Shown here: one piece after another, positions 10,201 to 18,012 of the stretch
Numbering within the stretch: the stretch's first letter is position 1
Layout: each line of letters opens with the position of its first letter
From: Zelonia costaricensis
Lineage: Eukaryota > Euglenozoa > Kinetoplastea > Trypanosomatida > Trypanosomatidae
Reading direction: 5' to 3'
Length of the DNA stretch: 24,749 bases
Assembly: GCA_030849075.1 (NCBI GenBank)
Contig: JASAOO010003141.1
Coordinates: forward strand, 1-24,749
Program-made: the position numbers and the translations under genes
The notes under the pieces: model-generated
The model's input: the letters and a program-made list of their open reading frames with translations, nothing else
Databases searched by the model: none
What the model was told of the DNA's origin: nothing

Positions 10201-10514
10201 GCCGCCGCTGTCGAGAGCGCCGCCGCGGCCGCCGCGGCCGCTGCCACGGTGCTCGAGTTCTGCTGCTTCTCCGCAGCGGACGCCTGCCGCGCGAGTCGGT
10301 CGAGGCGGGCCTGGCGCTTCTCTGCCTTGGCCGCGCGGATGGAATGAATGTAGTCGCTGCTGTTGCTCTGCGAGGGGTTGCCGAGTGCCGTGACCCCACC
10401 GCCGCCGCCTGCGGAGTGGTCGACGTCGAGGCCGAGGCGGCGGAGCTTGTCATCCATCGCGTCGAGGTCCGACACCGTCCGCACCGCCGCGTCGTCTTCG
10501 GCGGTCGAGCTCAT
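4248..10514 (-). CDS. SPEF2/CPC1-like giant flagellar protein (2,088 aa)
   Basis: The ATG is at 10514 and the TGA at 4248-4250. The open frame continues to 11234 but only through microsatellite-bearing leader, so MSSTAED is taken as the start. The order resembles SPEF2/CPC1, central-pair projection proteins with an adenylate-kinase-like domain. An Arg/Ala-rich helical N-terminus is followed by an NRHLP...WREW element (WREW at 252-255). Next comes GDDLSGAR (416-423), where a kinase P-loop would have GxxxSGK[ST]; then a Q7 run (439-445) and GFPDT (687-691), similar to the kinase 'GFP.T' motif. A predicted strand follows at about 793-805, and then a long helical region from about 1180. Ala-, Gly- and Ser-rich stretches separate these blocks. 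The N-terminal CH-like domain usual in SPEF2 is not visible. Residues 1771-1807 hold a Cys/His cluster (PCGH...CCFCGQC). It is certainly a gene; the family call is a motif-level inference. Confidence 0.85.
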   Translation of the reverse strand: MSSTAEDDAAVRTVSDLDAMDDKLRRLGLDVDHSAGGGGGVTALGNPSQSNSSDYIHSIRAAKAEKRQARLDRLARQASAAEKQQNSSTVAAAAAAAAALSTAAAARNGGAGAAAAHAEHTAVTDKALLASDTAEAAARAGQKSRADRAHGLRAERTMKAAVAHRQSRHEPQQLETALSRAMSASVEPIAHVGAAPERRVRKQHELVAWCAGVAGGLAELAMEVSDNRHLPVTGLAGRPVYRLQQDLPVTQWREWVDTLVFPASLHAAAAAAAAGDAVDEAVILEQAELSATRSADILQHTLEQRADASLQLEAARCITVAAEAETHEAARAQGEAVTVVLARLHAEVTRQRKAAEESVRRAADEASLAAADMAANEASIGSGSAAVLPSYTPCYREELLPGWAQRMPPAACFVYGDDLSGARLLADTVDLCVYRKLMQQQQQQQPQTGSPQSPHRRSGASRRLSTSWNDGTDGTSGDTAYAAVAVSAVPSPADEHLSSFTVSDIGVEAGDVASAEGGVVATYVTPRTLMGTGAMSAAAGDTRRSGSAGRPQRGQQHASTSGGGGGTNALGLGGGVGVLQGGGGAAPSPGTSAGASSRFSQRVSGASPDGRREHEQQLVEVVVREVVRVHRYNLGVLAGERMPSWVPRPAPPPGAAATGSVAAEDDGGEINLAALSSMPLRTLLLVGFPDTVAFTETFARRLRQATAAAEAEMMEAEGRRRAAEQQAAVAAAAAAESSKQRSPAPAKGPKGVSAAPTRAKGSRLAKAVPGAEESAAAAITESLTATLALPPLGVLATFLVYDLPTRQRRLEAASFAADVVAQRSAAGSGGGGGAGDDGEDEFGTFSLVVGSAMRAAGGPEYTHPVYHPAARDLHGGVAGVAAAAAAKEVAAVRAASVRPAGGNAVGSPYAGAAPTSPPSAAGVSTAAGATATAAAAAAAALLCVNTWDVERLRTELKQQHAMQHRQRKDWAAAVVVHGQGGSGENAAGSARNAAVSLRQAAKRRDKPAVSMSGIFSAPGAEAERSTLATSRRASVSMAASRAGDNASTAPGTAANGGSGTGKAAAAAEEVLLPRALFFSRVQDISDHGAPSNAAAAATAPPPPPPGPGDIAAATTSLGSAIWRAASSVRLQDGGTVQHHAQAEARARTVDQLTSQLRFTCRPATGRVLTNESLAPRQLAEPFRLSDYRFGEAACARLRRTSEGFSGTLPTAPLWGPLDKDHPMFGEEVTTAVTDALMAEAEVWAGVLQYAERLHQLVAEEVFRDRGSRPHHPDGSHSGSTFSTTAHFTGIDQSYARAKEAMAAYTAHAIRRVEECLALLVRLSVDVCLAQLAASVRLLCVSITRHHRSEVGVLFDASASMSVGDDLEEGFLAVAPRLPAEAAQALVGALACEEAKDASATLTSRLEQAYWPQVAAVAVSVATQHLLSCGLNNLAGTSPAAGTDAPLQLQPSQVSEGDAAASTAEILVADHLPGSVEVLLRHAVQQPAPLARVALVIHEARRMACAARDGAAAWVEMLYRDALSTRPASASAAACPASPAPRARRPRSLDELADGPFAVLHLGSEAAAAAAAGTSASGSAFTAAMVPAAPRPSPWRCGQLEVLLGALRPASVEPEPAAVAGAMANVESFRRGLLVQQLQRVWRGLPDAAAALAAKAGYPMTEAAGAGGVRGSTRPASYAAAMARAMALPDTAPDAYLLHSCPCRPGAETQLPFLTTGDVERLCAAALAEDSSLATSSVAGATAGAGGAGAAAVTAVDAPNTMGNVVTIVLAPCGHPAPAATPPSPPLVDVELWLTNLVLRRCCFCGQCSLSAYESMTLEQPDVDEERTGLADQCPLLPVPERSRTGAGVPSSGTARHTIGSLPSAVLAQYPLVCTTAPPPPLPLVTTSRPAPGEMPAEWPLVQWWWRAWSAPDTASQGEDLQRCWALWRVLLAEVPQSPPPQQQASCSPTGAVTTAKAPLLVSLVRLLVGAGRRAGAAEERLRRAFHCLAALRRARDVPMGADEADVDADAAMYIEDTMVLTRDECAALGRLLSPPIRTAGAALADHGAGVPDFITDVQLLLQVEGTKGVTLPLLLSSRWASLLMREHF
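9180..9200 (-). repeat. CAG-type repeat encoding Q7
   Basis: Seven CAG codons in a row on the minus strand encode residues 439-445 of the giant protein, directly after the degenerate P-loop block. The repeat is likely length-variable between strains. Confidence 0.9.
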
Positions 10515-10525
10515 CGACTCCGCCC

Positions 10526-10543
10526 GTGTGTGTGTGTGTGTGT
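10526..10543. repeat. (GT)9 microsatellite in 5' leader
   Basis: Nine GT units start 12 bases upstream of the ATG of the giant gene. If the acceptors at 10592 or 10631 are used, this repeat (CA on the mRNA) would lie in the mature 5' UTR. Confidence 0.9.
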
Positions 10544-10591
10544 ACCACTGCAGATACCCCCGCTGCTGCGGAGCGTCCCGCTGCGGTTCTC

Positions 10592-10660
10592 CTGTGTGTA
10601 TGTAGTGGAGTAGCGGGGGGGGGAGGGGGACTAGGAGGGAGGGAGGGAGGAAGGGCTGCC
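10592..10660 (-). promoter_or_regulatory. Putative spliced-leader acceptor region for the giant gene
   Basis: The complement of about 10610-10660 is almost pure pyrimidine. The AGs that follow it on the minus strand are at 10632-10631 and 10593-10592, giving 5' UTRs of about 116 or 77 nt. Which one is used cannot be decided from sequence. Confidence 0.45.
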
Positions 10661-11042
10661 TCTCACACGTGCTTGCGTACGCCCACAGACTCGCTGTTGG
10701 AGCGGGGTGCGGACGTTGCGCGGTGGAGGGAAAGGGGCGAGTGGGTTGGATCCGTGGGGGTAGGGGTGGGCACACAAGAAGCGAAGTAAGCGGGAGGGGT
10801 GAAGGAGGAGGAGGGTGGTCGGTAGCGGAGAGCATCAAGGGCATCAGGGGGTGCGAGACAAGCCAAGCAGGACACGACGCAGCCTTGGGACGGAAGTGGG
10901 AGGGAGGGGGACGCGTCGGCCACCAAAAGGGGAAAAGAAAAGAGGCACCTGCTGTCGCGCTCCCGTGAGTGAGGGAGGGCGGCGTCGCCGCAGAGCACAT
11001 CGGCAGCACGCTCCGCTTTCCTTCGACACACGATGTCTTGCT

Positions 11043-11070
11043 CACACACACACACACGCACACACACACA
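11043..11070. repeat. CA microsatellite (one G interruption)
   Basis: A CA repeat of 28 bases, interrupted by a G at 11058. It lies in the presumed 3' UTR of SLP. Confidence 0.9.
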
Positions 11071-11506
11071 TATACATACAGAAGCTCTTCAAAGGGTACA
11101 CGCGCCACCGGGGCGAAGAGGAGAGGGCGTGGAACTGCTGTGAAGGAAGCGCAGACGGCGAGGGCGGGCGTGGGCGGCTCGGGGGGGGGGGGGTATGCAG
11201 CCGACGAGCAGCGCCTCACCTCTCTGTGCTGCATCGCAAGGGCGATGAGGTGGGCGTAAAGAGAGCAGAATATTGTGAGAGAGAGAGTGCGCTAGCAGAA
11301 GAAAGTACAAGGCCCGAGGCCGGCGTCGAACGGCGCCGCCGCTTGTGCTACCCCCGTATGCGGCAGCACCACAGGCGTCCCCTTATTCGGCAGCAACCTT
11401 CAACGCCACGACCACCGTACGGCTGTGCTCGGGTGGGGGGGGGGGAATCTGCACGGTGCGGCCAGCACACATAGACACACAGGCACGCACGCCAACTCAA
11501 ACGTGC

Positions 11507-12724
11507 CTACGGTGCCTCGCTGCTGAGGATGGCCACAGCAGAAGCGGAGAAGACGCCGCCGTTTCCGTACACGAGGGCACGGCGCGGCGTGGGGTGCACC
11601 TGCCGCGGCCCCGCCTCGCCACCCAGCTGCGCCACGGCCTCCGCCAGGTTGTACATCGCGGGTACCTCCCATGGTGCGCCGAAGCACATGAGCCCGCCGT
11701 GGGTGTTGATTGGGAACTCGGACGGGTTCACGGCCCCGTCGTGCTGGGCAGCGCGCTGGTAGGCAGCCTCCACCATCTGACCCCCCTCGCCCTCCCCGCA
11801 CAGCCCCGCCGCCTCCAAGGCGCGGATGAAGCAGATTGGGAAGCAGTCGTACAGCCCAAAGAACTGGATGTCGGCCGCAGTCAGCCCACCAGCCGCCTCG
11901 TACGCCAGTCGCATCGCCCGGTGGCAGGAGAAGGTCTCCGGTGTCACGTCCTCTAGCGCCGCCGGCGGGTAAAGCGGGCCGGAGGCCTCGCCGACGGCGA
12001 GGACGTACGGCCGGCGACCATCCAGCTTAGCCGCCGCAGCGTGGCCGGCGTAGAAACCCTCCCGGGCCAGGACGACTGCCACGGCGCCGTCAGCGCGCCG
12101 CGCGCACTCCGGCAGGTTCGTCACCGGCGCGATCTTGCGAGCGGCGAGGACGTCGGACAGGGTGTAGCGCGTCCTGCACATCGCATCCGGGTGGCGGGCG
12201 GCCATGGCGCTCATGAGCACCGGCACCATGGCCAGCTGCTCCCGCCGCAGCCCGTACCGCGCCATGTGCCACCGCGCGTAAAAGTCGTAGCCGTGCGGGA
12301 TGTGCGGCTCCGGCAGGTGCGGCGACGGGACGCTGTCGTTTGACCGCTTCGCGAACTCGGCGCTCGGCAGTGAGTGCACCGCGTCGCTGGAGACGACGAC
12401 GGCAGTGCGCAGCTGCGGCATGCGGTGGAAGAGGTCTAGGGCTGCACCGAGGCTGCTGATGGGACTCGCCCCACCAGTGTCGACGGTCTTGAGCAGCAGG
12501 CTCGGATTGGCAGCCGTGTAGCCGAATTTGGTGGCGAGGTAGTGCGCCTGCATGAAGTGCCCCGACGAGAGCGACGGCGTGGCGATGAGGGCGTCAACGT
12601 CCTTGGCGGCGATGTTGGCGTCAGCAAGCGCGAGCTGCAGCGCCTCGCGAGCGAGGTCGGTGCTGTCACGCTTTAGAGCACCGATTGCCGTGCGCCCCAC
12701 CCCAACGAGACGGACGCGCTGCAT
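11507..12724 (-). CDS. SLP: SCP2-thiolase-like protein SLP (405 aa)
   Basis: The ATG is at 12724 and the TAG at 11507-11509. The open frame extends to 12781 but only to a TTG, so the start is MQRVRLVG. The protein has the length and layout of a thiolase-fold enzyme, with an N-terminal VGVGRTAIG strand-turn. The loop fingerprint YDCF at 292-295 replaces the HDCF of true SCP2-thiolases; YDCF is the published hallmark of trypanosomatid SLP. Where thiolases have their nucleophilic Cys, this protein reads VDTGGAS (81-87). The usual NxxGG...GHP is NTHGG...GAP (340-351). The C-terminal GNGG loop (387-390) also lacks Cys. In T. brucei, SLP is mitochondrial, binds malonyl-CoA, shows weak decarboxylase activity and supports sterol synthesis. 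An equivalent role here is inferred. A mitochondrial presequence is not obvious. Confidence 0.93.
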   Translation of the reverse strand: MQRVRLVGVGRTAIGALKRDSTDLAREALQLALADANIAAKDVDALIATPSLSSGHFMQAHYLATKFGYTAANPSLLLKTVDTGGASPISSLGAALDLFHRMPQLRTAVVVSSDAVHSLPSAEFAKRSNDSVPSPHLPEPHIPHGYDFYARWHMARYGLRREQLAMVPVLMSAMAARHPDAMCRTRYTLSDVLAARKIAPVTNLPECARRADGAVAVVLAREGFYAGHAAAAKLDGRRPYVLAVGEASGPLYPPAALEDVTPETFSCHRAMRLAYEAAGGLTAADIQFFGLYDCFPICFIRALEAAGLCGEGEGGQMVEAAYQRAAQHDGAVNPSEFPINTHGGLMCFGAPWEVPAMYNLAEAVAQLGGEAGPRQVHPTPRRALVYGNGGVFSASAVAILSSEAP

Positions 12725-13007
12725 TTCTGCGTATTTGTGTTTTTTCTTGTCGTTGGTGCAGAAGATCGATGGCAGCGGCAACAGTAGAGTCGGACTAAGA
12801 AAACTCTAGCCACGACAGGCTCAACACGCGGCGCGGCGCAGGAGACTCGCGACGAAGCAGAAAGACGAGAGAGAGCCGCAGCAGCGCCTTGCTGTTGGGT
12901 GCGTAGCCTCAGCCGTCTCCTCTGGACAGCGTCGCCCCTAGAGCCTCGCAGGTAGGATCAGCCACGATAGCGCTGCAAGTGCGCGACTCGTGATTTGTGC
13001 GCTTGCG

Positions 13008-13050
13008 CTATCACGACGCAAAGGAAAAGAAAGGAAGGGAAGGGGAGTAG
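13008..13050 (-). promoter_or_regulatory. Putative spliced-leader acceptor for SLP
   Basis: The complement of about 13020-13050 is a run of about 30 pyrimidines, and the first AG after it on the minus strand is at 13009-13008. That would give a 5' UTR of about 283 nt. A weaker alternative is the TTTTCTTAG ending at 12795, which would leave about 70 nt. Confidence 0.5.
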
Positions 13051-13760
13051 CTCGTGCAGAGGCAAGAGAAAGCAGAGCACGTGACGGTATTAGCTGTGCT
13101 TGCGCGAAGGCAGCAGCAGCAGATAGCAGAAAAAGTGTGCACGGAACTCCTACGGGTAAGCGCCACAGTGTGCGCTTCCTCGTGCTTTCCTCGGGTTTGC
13201 TCTCGTTCGAGGCGAAGACCGGGACTGCCTCGGTGCCCGGCACGAGTGACGCCCAACGTTGTCTCACGGAGGTCGCGTCGCTTCGCGCAAGGTCTCTCCC
13301 CCGTCCGCCCGTGGTTGTCCTGACGAGTGCTTTCCGTGTGGCAGACGTGTCGTCGCGCTTAGCGCGTGCACTTTCCTTCTTTTTGATCCGGGTCTTTGCC
13401 TATATTAAGCTCCGTTGAATTAGAAACGCCAAACACGAAAAGTAAGAAAAACAAAAACAGAAAGACCAGTGGAGGGGCAAGGGGGGGGGCGGGTGAGCAT
13501 TTGCGTGAACAACAGCTGGCATCGTACTGGCGTGCCAGACTGACTCCGTGCAGAGGAGACAAAGCAGAGCAATAAAGTGCTCTTCTCTCTCTTTTACTTT
13601 GCGCGTGTGTCAGCATTGGGGGTGCGGCGGATTTATGTCTCTGCTCTCTCTCTCTCTGGCACTGCTGCCCATCCAGCCTCCTATCTGCGTTCTTGTGGTT
13701 AAGAGTTGTCGGCACACACACGCACACACAAAAAGAAGGTGGGGGAGTGCAGCAACGTAC

Positions 13761-13794
13761 ACACACACAGACGTACGCGCCCTCCTGTGTGTGT
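13761..13794. repeat. CA/GT inverted repeat (10-bp stem)
   Basis: Bases 13761-13770 (a CA run) are perfectly complementary to 13785-13794 (a GT run), separated by 14 bases. The transcript could fold into a hairpin in the LysRS 3' UTR. Because both arms are dinucleotide repeats, chance is a real possibility. Confidence 0.6.
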
Positions 13795-13967
13795 ATGTGT
13801 GTCCCGGCAGAAGAGGAGACTGAAGGTGCCGTTGGGAATTGAAAAGCGAGAAATGAAGAGCAAGAAAAAAAAAACAGCCTGGCAACCAAAGAGACGACTA
13901 GAGTGCGGTAACGTGCGCGCACACAAAACAGCCGCCAACCTCTCCCAGGCAAACGCGAGGCACGTGC

Positions 13968-15731
13968 TTAGTGCAGCAGGGGAACGCCCTGGCCGTTGAG
14001 CTTGGTGCCCGGTGGGTAGCTGATCGCGCTGTTGCCCTCCGGCTTCATGGCAGGGAATAGCAGGACCTCCTTGATGTTGGCCTGGCTCGTGAGGAACATC
14101 ACGAGACGGTCGATACCGAGACCCCAACCACCCGTCGGCGGCAGGGCGTGCTCCAGCGCCGCGACGAAGCCCTCGTCGATCTCCATAGACTCGTCATCGC
14201 CCTTGTCGCGGTTCAGCATCTGCTTGACAAACTCCTGGCGCTGCACAATCGGGTTGTTCAGCTCTGTGTACGCGTTGGCGAGCTCCTTCTTGTTCACAAA
14301 CAGCTCGAAGCGCTCTGTCAGGCGCGGGTCGTCGCGGTGCCACTTGGCCAGCGGCGACATCACGCGAGGGTGATCGCAGATGAAGCACGGGTCGTGGCAC
14401 TCGGGCTCCAGGAACTCGGCGATCAAGGCGTCGAGGAGGCGCGGCCCCGTGAACGGCGGCTTGCACTCCGCCTTGTGCTTCCTGCAAAGGTCGATGAGAA
14501 ACTCGATGCCGGCATCCGACTCGAAGTCTACGTTGTCGAAAGACACCTTCAGACGCTTCTCCAGCTCCGGGATGATGTGCAGGCGCTTGAACGGCTTGCT
14601 GAAGTTGAAGGTGACCTCCGGCAGCTGCCGGCCCTCCGAGTCCTTCGGTGCGTACTTCACAAATGGAGTCCCGTGCAGCTCCATCGCAAGGCCGTGAAGC
14701 AGGTCCTCCGTGGCGCTCATCCAGTCATGGTAGTCCGTGTAGGCCCAGTACGCCTCGCAGCTCGTGAACTCGGGGTTGTGCGTCAGGTCGATGCCCTCGT
14801 TGCGGAACTGCTTGCCCAGCTCGTACACGCGGTCCATGCCGCCGACAACGAGCTCCTTGAGGTACAGCTCTGGGGCAATGCGCAGGAACATCTTCTGGTC
14901 CAGGTCGTTGTGATGCGTCACGAAGGGGCGAGCAGCGGCGCCGCCGGCAATCTGGTTCAGCGTCGGCGTCTCCACCTCGATAAAGTCAAGGTTGTCAAAG
15001 AACTTGCGGATGTACTTGATGATCTGCGAGCGCTGGACGAATGTCTTGATGTTGTCGCGGTTGACAATGAGGTCGAGGTAGCGCTGGCGGAAGCGCTGCT
15101 CAAACGACGAGAGGCCAAAGTAGTCGTCCGGGAGCATGTGGAAGCACGTCGACAGCAGCGTAATCTCAACCGCGGCGAGCGAGAGCTCGTTACTCTTGGA
15201 GAGGCTCGGCTTGCCGGAGATGCCGATGATGTCGCCACGCTTCACCTTGGAGTGGATGTCTCCGAACTTGGCCGCATCCACGTAGTCGGTGAGCGCGGAG
15301 ATGACCTGCACCGTCTCCATATCGCCCTGAATCGTGATGAAGTGCAGCTTCGAGCCAGAACTCCGCTTGGCCATGATGCGGCCAGCAATGGTCACAACCT
15401 CGTCGAGAGACGTGCCAGGCTCCGTCAGAAGCGGCGCATACTTGGCACGGAACTCGGGGATCTTGTACTGCCGGTTGAACTTGTGCGGGTACGCGGCACC
15501 GAGGAGACCCATCTCGGTCACCATGGCCAACCGCGACTCGAAGTACGTCGGCTCCGCCGTCTTCTCCTTCTTCGCCTTCTTGTCGTCCTGCGGCAGCTGG
15601 CTGCGCAGATCCGCCATCTGCTTCACCTGCGCCTTGTACGCATCACTGTCGGCGCCCTGCGACTTCTTCGTCTCGGCGATCTGCGAAGCGATCGCCTCGA
15701 TCTGCTTGCGGAGCTCCTCGGCAGACGACAT
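13968..15731 (-). CDS. LysRS: Lysyl-tRNA synthetase, cytosolic type (587 aa)
   Basis: Class IIb aminoacyl-tRNA synthetase that joins lysine to tRNA-Lys using ATP. The ATG is at 15731 and the stop at 13968-13970; upstream in-frame codons to 15812 are leader. In order: a lysine-rich helical N-terminal extension (1-60) of the eukaryotic type that aids tRNA binding; an anticodon-binding OB fold (about 112-200); then the catalytic core. Motif 1 is at about 250-258 (FIEVETPTL), motif 2 at 309-328 ([14 protein letters not shown] and following residues) and motif 3 at 535-547 (GWGLGIDRL). The active-site elements look complete and the length is normal for a eukaryotic cytosolic enzyme. There is no mitochondrial presequence. 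L. donovani has separate cytosolic and mitochondrial LysRS genes; this one matches the cytosolic form. Confidence 0.98.
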   Translation of the reverse strand: MSSAEELRKQIEAIASQIAETKKSQGADSDAYKAQVKQMADLRSQLPQDDKKAKKEKTAEPTYFESRLAMVTEMGLLGAAYPHKFNRQYKIPEFRAKYAPLLTEPGTSLDEVVTIAGRIMAKRSSGSKLHFITIQGDMETVQVISALTDYVDAAKFGDIHSKVKRGDIIGISGKPSLSKSNELSLAAVEITLLSTCFHMLPDDYFGLSSFEQRFRQRYLDLIVNRDNIKTFVQRSQIIKYIRKFFDNLDFIEVETPTLNQIAGGAAARPFVTHHNDLDQKMFLRIAPELYLKELVVGGMDRVYELGKQFRNEGIDLTHNPEFTSCEAYWAYTDYHDWMSATEDLLHGLAMELHGTPFVKYAPKDSEGRQLPEVTFNFSKPFKRLHIIPELEKRLKVSFDNVDFESDAGIEFLIDLCRKHKAECKPPFTGPRLLDALIAEFLEPECHDPCFICDHPRVMSPLAKWHRDDPRLTERFELFVNKKELANAYTELNNPIVQRQEFVKQMLNRDKGDDESMEIDEGFVAALEHALPPTGGWGLGIDRLVMFLTSQANIKEVLLFPAMKPEGNSAISYPPGTKLNGQGVPLLH

Positions 15732-16525
15732 GGCAAAAAGGGTGAGTGTGTTTTTATTCGCTAGGTTGAGCGTGGGTAGATGAATTTGAGACGGGGAATG
15801 GGAACACCACAAAGGTGGTCAAAGACTCTTTTTTTTGTTTTCTTGCTGTTTCGCGGTGGCATGCTCCGTGATGGAAGAGGAGCCAGTTTGTGGAAGCGTA
15901 TGTGGGTGCACGAGGATGTGCGTGTGTTTTTTGGCCACAGCGACAAAAAATAAACGGCGGCGGGGAGCGAATTGTTGAAGGGAAAGTCACAAGTGATTGG
16001 AGCGGAAGATGAGGTGATAGTCTACAGAAGAGAGAAAAAAAGTGTGGCCTGTGCGTGTTGTGCAGCTTTTCCCGACGCCGCACGCTCTCCTTGACCCCCC
16101 CAAAAAGAAACCGGACTTCACCTGCGCGTGAGTGTCAGCGTAGCGGCATGTACGCTTGAGCTCCCCCAGCGCGGAAGAGGGAAGCTGTGGCATCGGCCGA
16201 AAAACACGGGCTGAAAGAGCCGTGTGTCTTGCACTAGCTGATTCCCGCGCACACCGAGAAACACAAGCTCGACTTTTGTCGCTTTGGTTTCCCGAAAATG
16301 GGGCTGAGACACACCAATACTGAGACGCACCACAAAAAAAGCTACGCCGGAAGTCGGCAGCTCCCAGCTCGATAATGTGCCGGACCCTTTCACAGACGTC
16401 GTCGCCTCTGGGGTCTAGAGAAAAAAAAAGGAGCCAAGACAAAAAAAGGGTCTGTACTGCGGTGAGGTGGGTTGGCCGGGAGCCGACGGAGTGGGTGACT
16501 GTGCTATCAGCGTGGACAGTGCGCG
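15732..16525. other. Intergenic region: leader of LysRS and 3' UTR of EIPR1
   Basis: There are 794 bases between two minus-strand genes, more AT-rich than the left half of the window, with several A/T homopolymers. The main element is a clean splice-acceptor signal at 16022-16045. A C7 run occurs near 16097. An open minus-strand frame of about 180 codons from 16529 overlaps the EIPR1 stop, begins with GTG and resembles no family, so it is not called. Confidence 0.6.
16022..16045 (-). promoter_or_regulatory. Putative spliced-leader acceptor for LysRS
   Basis: The minus strand reads CTTTTTTTCTCTCTTCTGTAG, with the AG at 16023-16022. It is one of the clearest acceptors in the window. Use of it would leave a 5' UTR of about 290 nt. 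Confidence 0.6.
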
Positions 16526-17557
16526 TCACTTTTTGTCGTCAAGCAGGATACTCATTTTTTTCTCGTTGGGCACACTGTCTACGAGCAGCTTGCCGTTGAA
16601 TGACAGGCCGGCAAAGACCCACGGGCTGTTGCTGCTCCAGCAGAGCGACATCACGCTGTCGCCGTAATCGGCGAGGCGGCGCAGGCACTTGGGCTCGCGG
16701 TCCGGTTCAACATCCCACAGCTTTACTGTTTCATCTGAGCTGCACGAGAGAATGAGCTCGGCGCGGAACGGGTTGAAGAGGCAGTTTTGGACCGCATGCT
16801 CGTGTGCCTTGATGCTTCGCAGCGTAGACAGGGTGCACGTCGCGTTGTAGCGGATGTCGTGCAGGTGCACGTAGCCGTCCGTCCCCGCCGAAAGAAATTG
16901 GCCGGGCTTGGAGCGGTCGAAGTCGACGGCTGTCGTGTGGCCAAAACCGTGGCCGTACTTGGTAGAGCCGAAGGGAGATGCCCTTTTGCTCCGCAGGTCC
17001 ACGAGCTGGAGGCCCTCGCTGTCGCACGAGAGAAGGCAAAAGGTGGGGTCGTAGGGTGCCATAGCGGCACACCGGATGGTGCCCCCGGGGTGTGTATAGT
17101 TGACTGTCTCCGCCCCGAGCTTTGAGGCGTTCAGTGAAACGGTAGCGAGTGTGTTTTCATGCACAGCCTTAAACTCGTTCTGCAGGCCATCGAGGTCCCA
17201 CAGCACTCGGCTGTAGTTTTTCTTGACCGTGGCGACGCACTTCGGCTCATTCGTCACATTATCAGAGACGCGAAACACCTCCAGCTTCTGCTGCGACGCG
17301 ACCGCTAGCAGGCCGTCGCCGGAGAGGGACGGTGAGCACCACATGCCCAGAACCGGGTCGTTGTGCGACCAAATCGTGGCACATTCCAAAGATTTGGTGT
17401 CCTCCTGGTATTCGATCAGGTGGATCTTGTTCTCAGCCGACGCGCTGGCCGTGCCGATGAGGAAGCGGTGGCACTCCTGCGCGTTCACGGAGGCGTGGTA
17501 AAGCGGGCACAGTGACCGCGCTTGACCGTCTAGGCCGTATGCGGACGCGGAGCTCAT
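16526..17557 (-). CDS. EIPR1: EIPR1/TSSC1-like WD-repeat protein (343 aa)
   Basis: The ATG is at 17557 and the TGA at 16526-16528. The frame continues to 17725 but only to a TTG. The protein aligns from memory with human EIPR1 (TSSC1) at both ends. The N-terminus has YGLDGQARSL and RFLIGT...NKIHLIEY (31-50); the C-terminus has SVMSLCWSS.SPWVFAGLSFNGKLLVDSVP (301-330). Between them are degenerate WD40 blades with Trp-Asp or related ends, for example VKLWDVE (278-284) and the blade ending at about 236 in HLHDIRY. EIPR1 binds the EARP and GARP tethering complexes and helps endosome recycling and dense-core vesicle traffic in animals; the same partner in trypanosomatids is an inference. At 343 residues it is slightly shorter than the human protein. 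It is the first minus-strand gene next to the strand-switch region. Confidence 0.87.
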   Translation of the reverse strand: MSSASAYGLDGQARSLCPLYHASVNAQECHRFLIGTASASAENKIHLIEYQEDTKSLECATIWSHNDPVLGMWCSPSLSGDGLLAVASQQKLEVFRVSDNVTNEPKCVATVKKNYSRVLWDLDGLQNEFKAVHENTLATVSLNASKLGAETVNYTHPGGTIRCAAMAPYDPTFCLLSCDSEGLQLVDLRSKRASPFGSTKYGHGFGHTTAVDFDRSKPGQFLSAGTDGYVHLHDIRYNATCTLSTLRSIKAHEHAVQNCLFNPFRAELILSCSSDETVKLWDVEPDREPKCLRRLADYGDSVMSLCWSSNSPWVFAGLSFNGKLLVDSVPNEKKMSILLDDKK

Positions 17558-17596
17558 TCTCTGCCGCTGGGGCGCGGGACCGCGAGAAGACGAGCT

Positions 17597-17625
17597 CTGA
17601 GGGAAGGCAAAGAGGTGGAGGTGTG
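17597..17625 (-). promoter_or_regulatory. Putative spliced-leader acceptor for EIPR1
   Basis: On the minus strand a pyrimidine-rich stretch (complement of 17600-17625) is followed by AG at 17598-17597, about 39 nt before the ATG. Confidence 0.5.
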
Positions 17626-18012
17626 GTCGGCGTGGAGTCTGGTGCCCACTGAAGACGTGGTGGTGTGAGAGACAGTGAATGGCAGCAGAGGATGACGTTG
17701 CGCGCAGAAATGGGAGGACCGGCAAGAGGGAGGGAAGTGAAAAAGTCTGCGCAGGCTGGCGGGTCTGGAGCAGGCACGGAGGCGCTTTTCATTCCAGGCG
17801 AACCAGCAGTGGTGCTAGCGCGTGTACGGGGGTACGGCGACCTGACTGTGCCACGCGCGTTCTCGCTCCACCGTGCGAAAAAGGCGAAGCAGCTCAAGGC
17901 CAACACGCGAACATGGGCAACGCCTCGCCCGTAACGCCTTCTCAGAAGTCTGTGCTAAATGTGAACAAAAAGGGCCGTTGACGAGACGACGACGTCTTCA
18001 GACCCGAGGAGA

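Larger units (their letters stand above)
10515..11506. other. Intergenic region: leader of giant gene and 3' UTR of SLP
   Basis: There are 992 bases with no supported gene. They contain a GT repeat (10526-10543) in the leader close to the start codon, purine-rich plus-strand tracts (10610-10660) that are pyrimidine tracts on the transcribed strand, a CA repeat (11043-11070), a G13 run (11181-11193) and a second G-rich run near 11430-11447. The open frames here are low-complexity shadows. Confidence 0.6.
12725..13967. other. Intergenic region: leader of SLP and 3' UTR of LysRS
   Basis: There are 1,243 bases with no supported gene. A strong pyrimidine tract on the minus strand (complement of 13020-13050) sits upstream of SLP. 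A CA/GT inverted repeat (13761-13794) and a run of G's near 13482-13489 lie in the presumed LysRS 3' UTR. Reading frames of 60-197 codons here are low-complexity or lack an ATG. Confidence 0.6.

Noticed and set aside
8844..10613. 589-codon plus-strand open frame
   Set aside because: It lies antisense to the giant gene, is Arg/Ala/Leu-rich and has no family signal. It is a shadow of high-GC coding sequence on the other strand.
12725..12781. 19-residue N-terminal extension of SLP
   Set aside because: It begins with TTG, not ATG, and the Lys-rich stretch does not look like a mitochondrial presequence. The first ATG is at 12724.
14148..15764. 538-codon plus-strand open frame
   Set aside because: It is exactly antisense to lysyl-tRNA synthetase, whose catalytic motifs prove the minus strand is coding.
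17913..17981. 22-codon ATG open frame in the strand-switch region beginning Met-Gly-Asn-Ala-Ser
   Set aside because: It looks like a myristoylation start, but it is very short, lacks its own clear acceptor and sits in a region where short frames are expected by chance.
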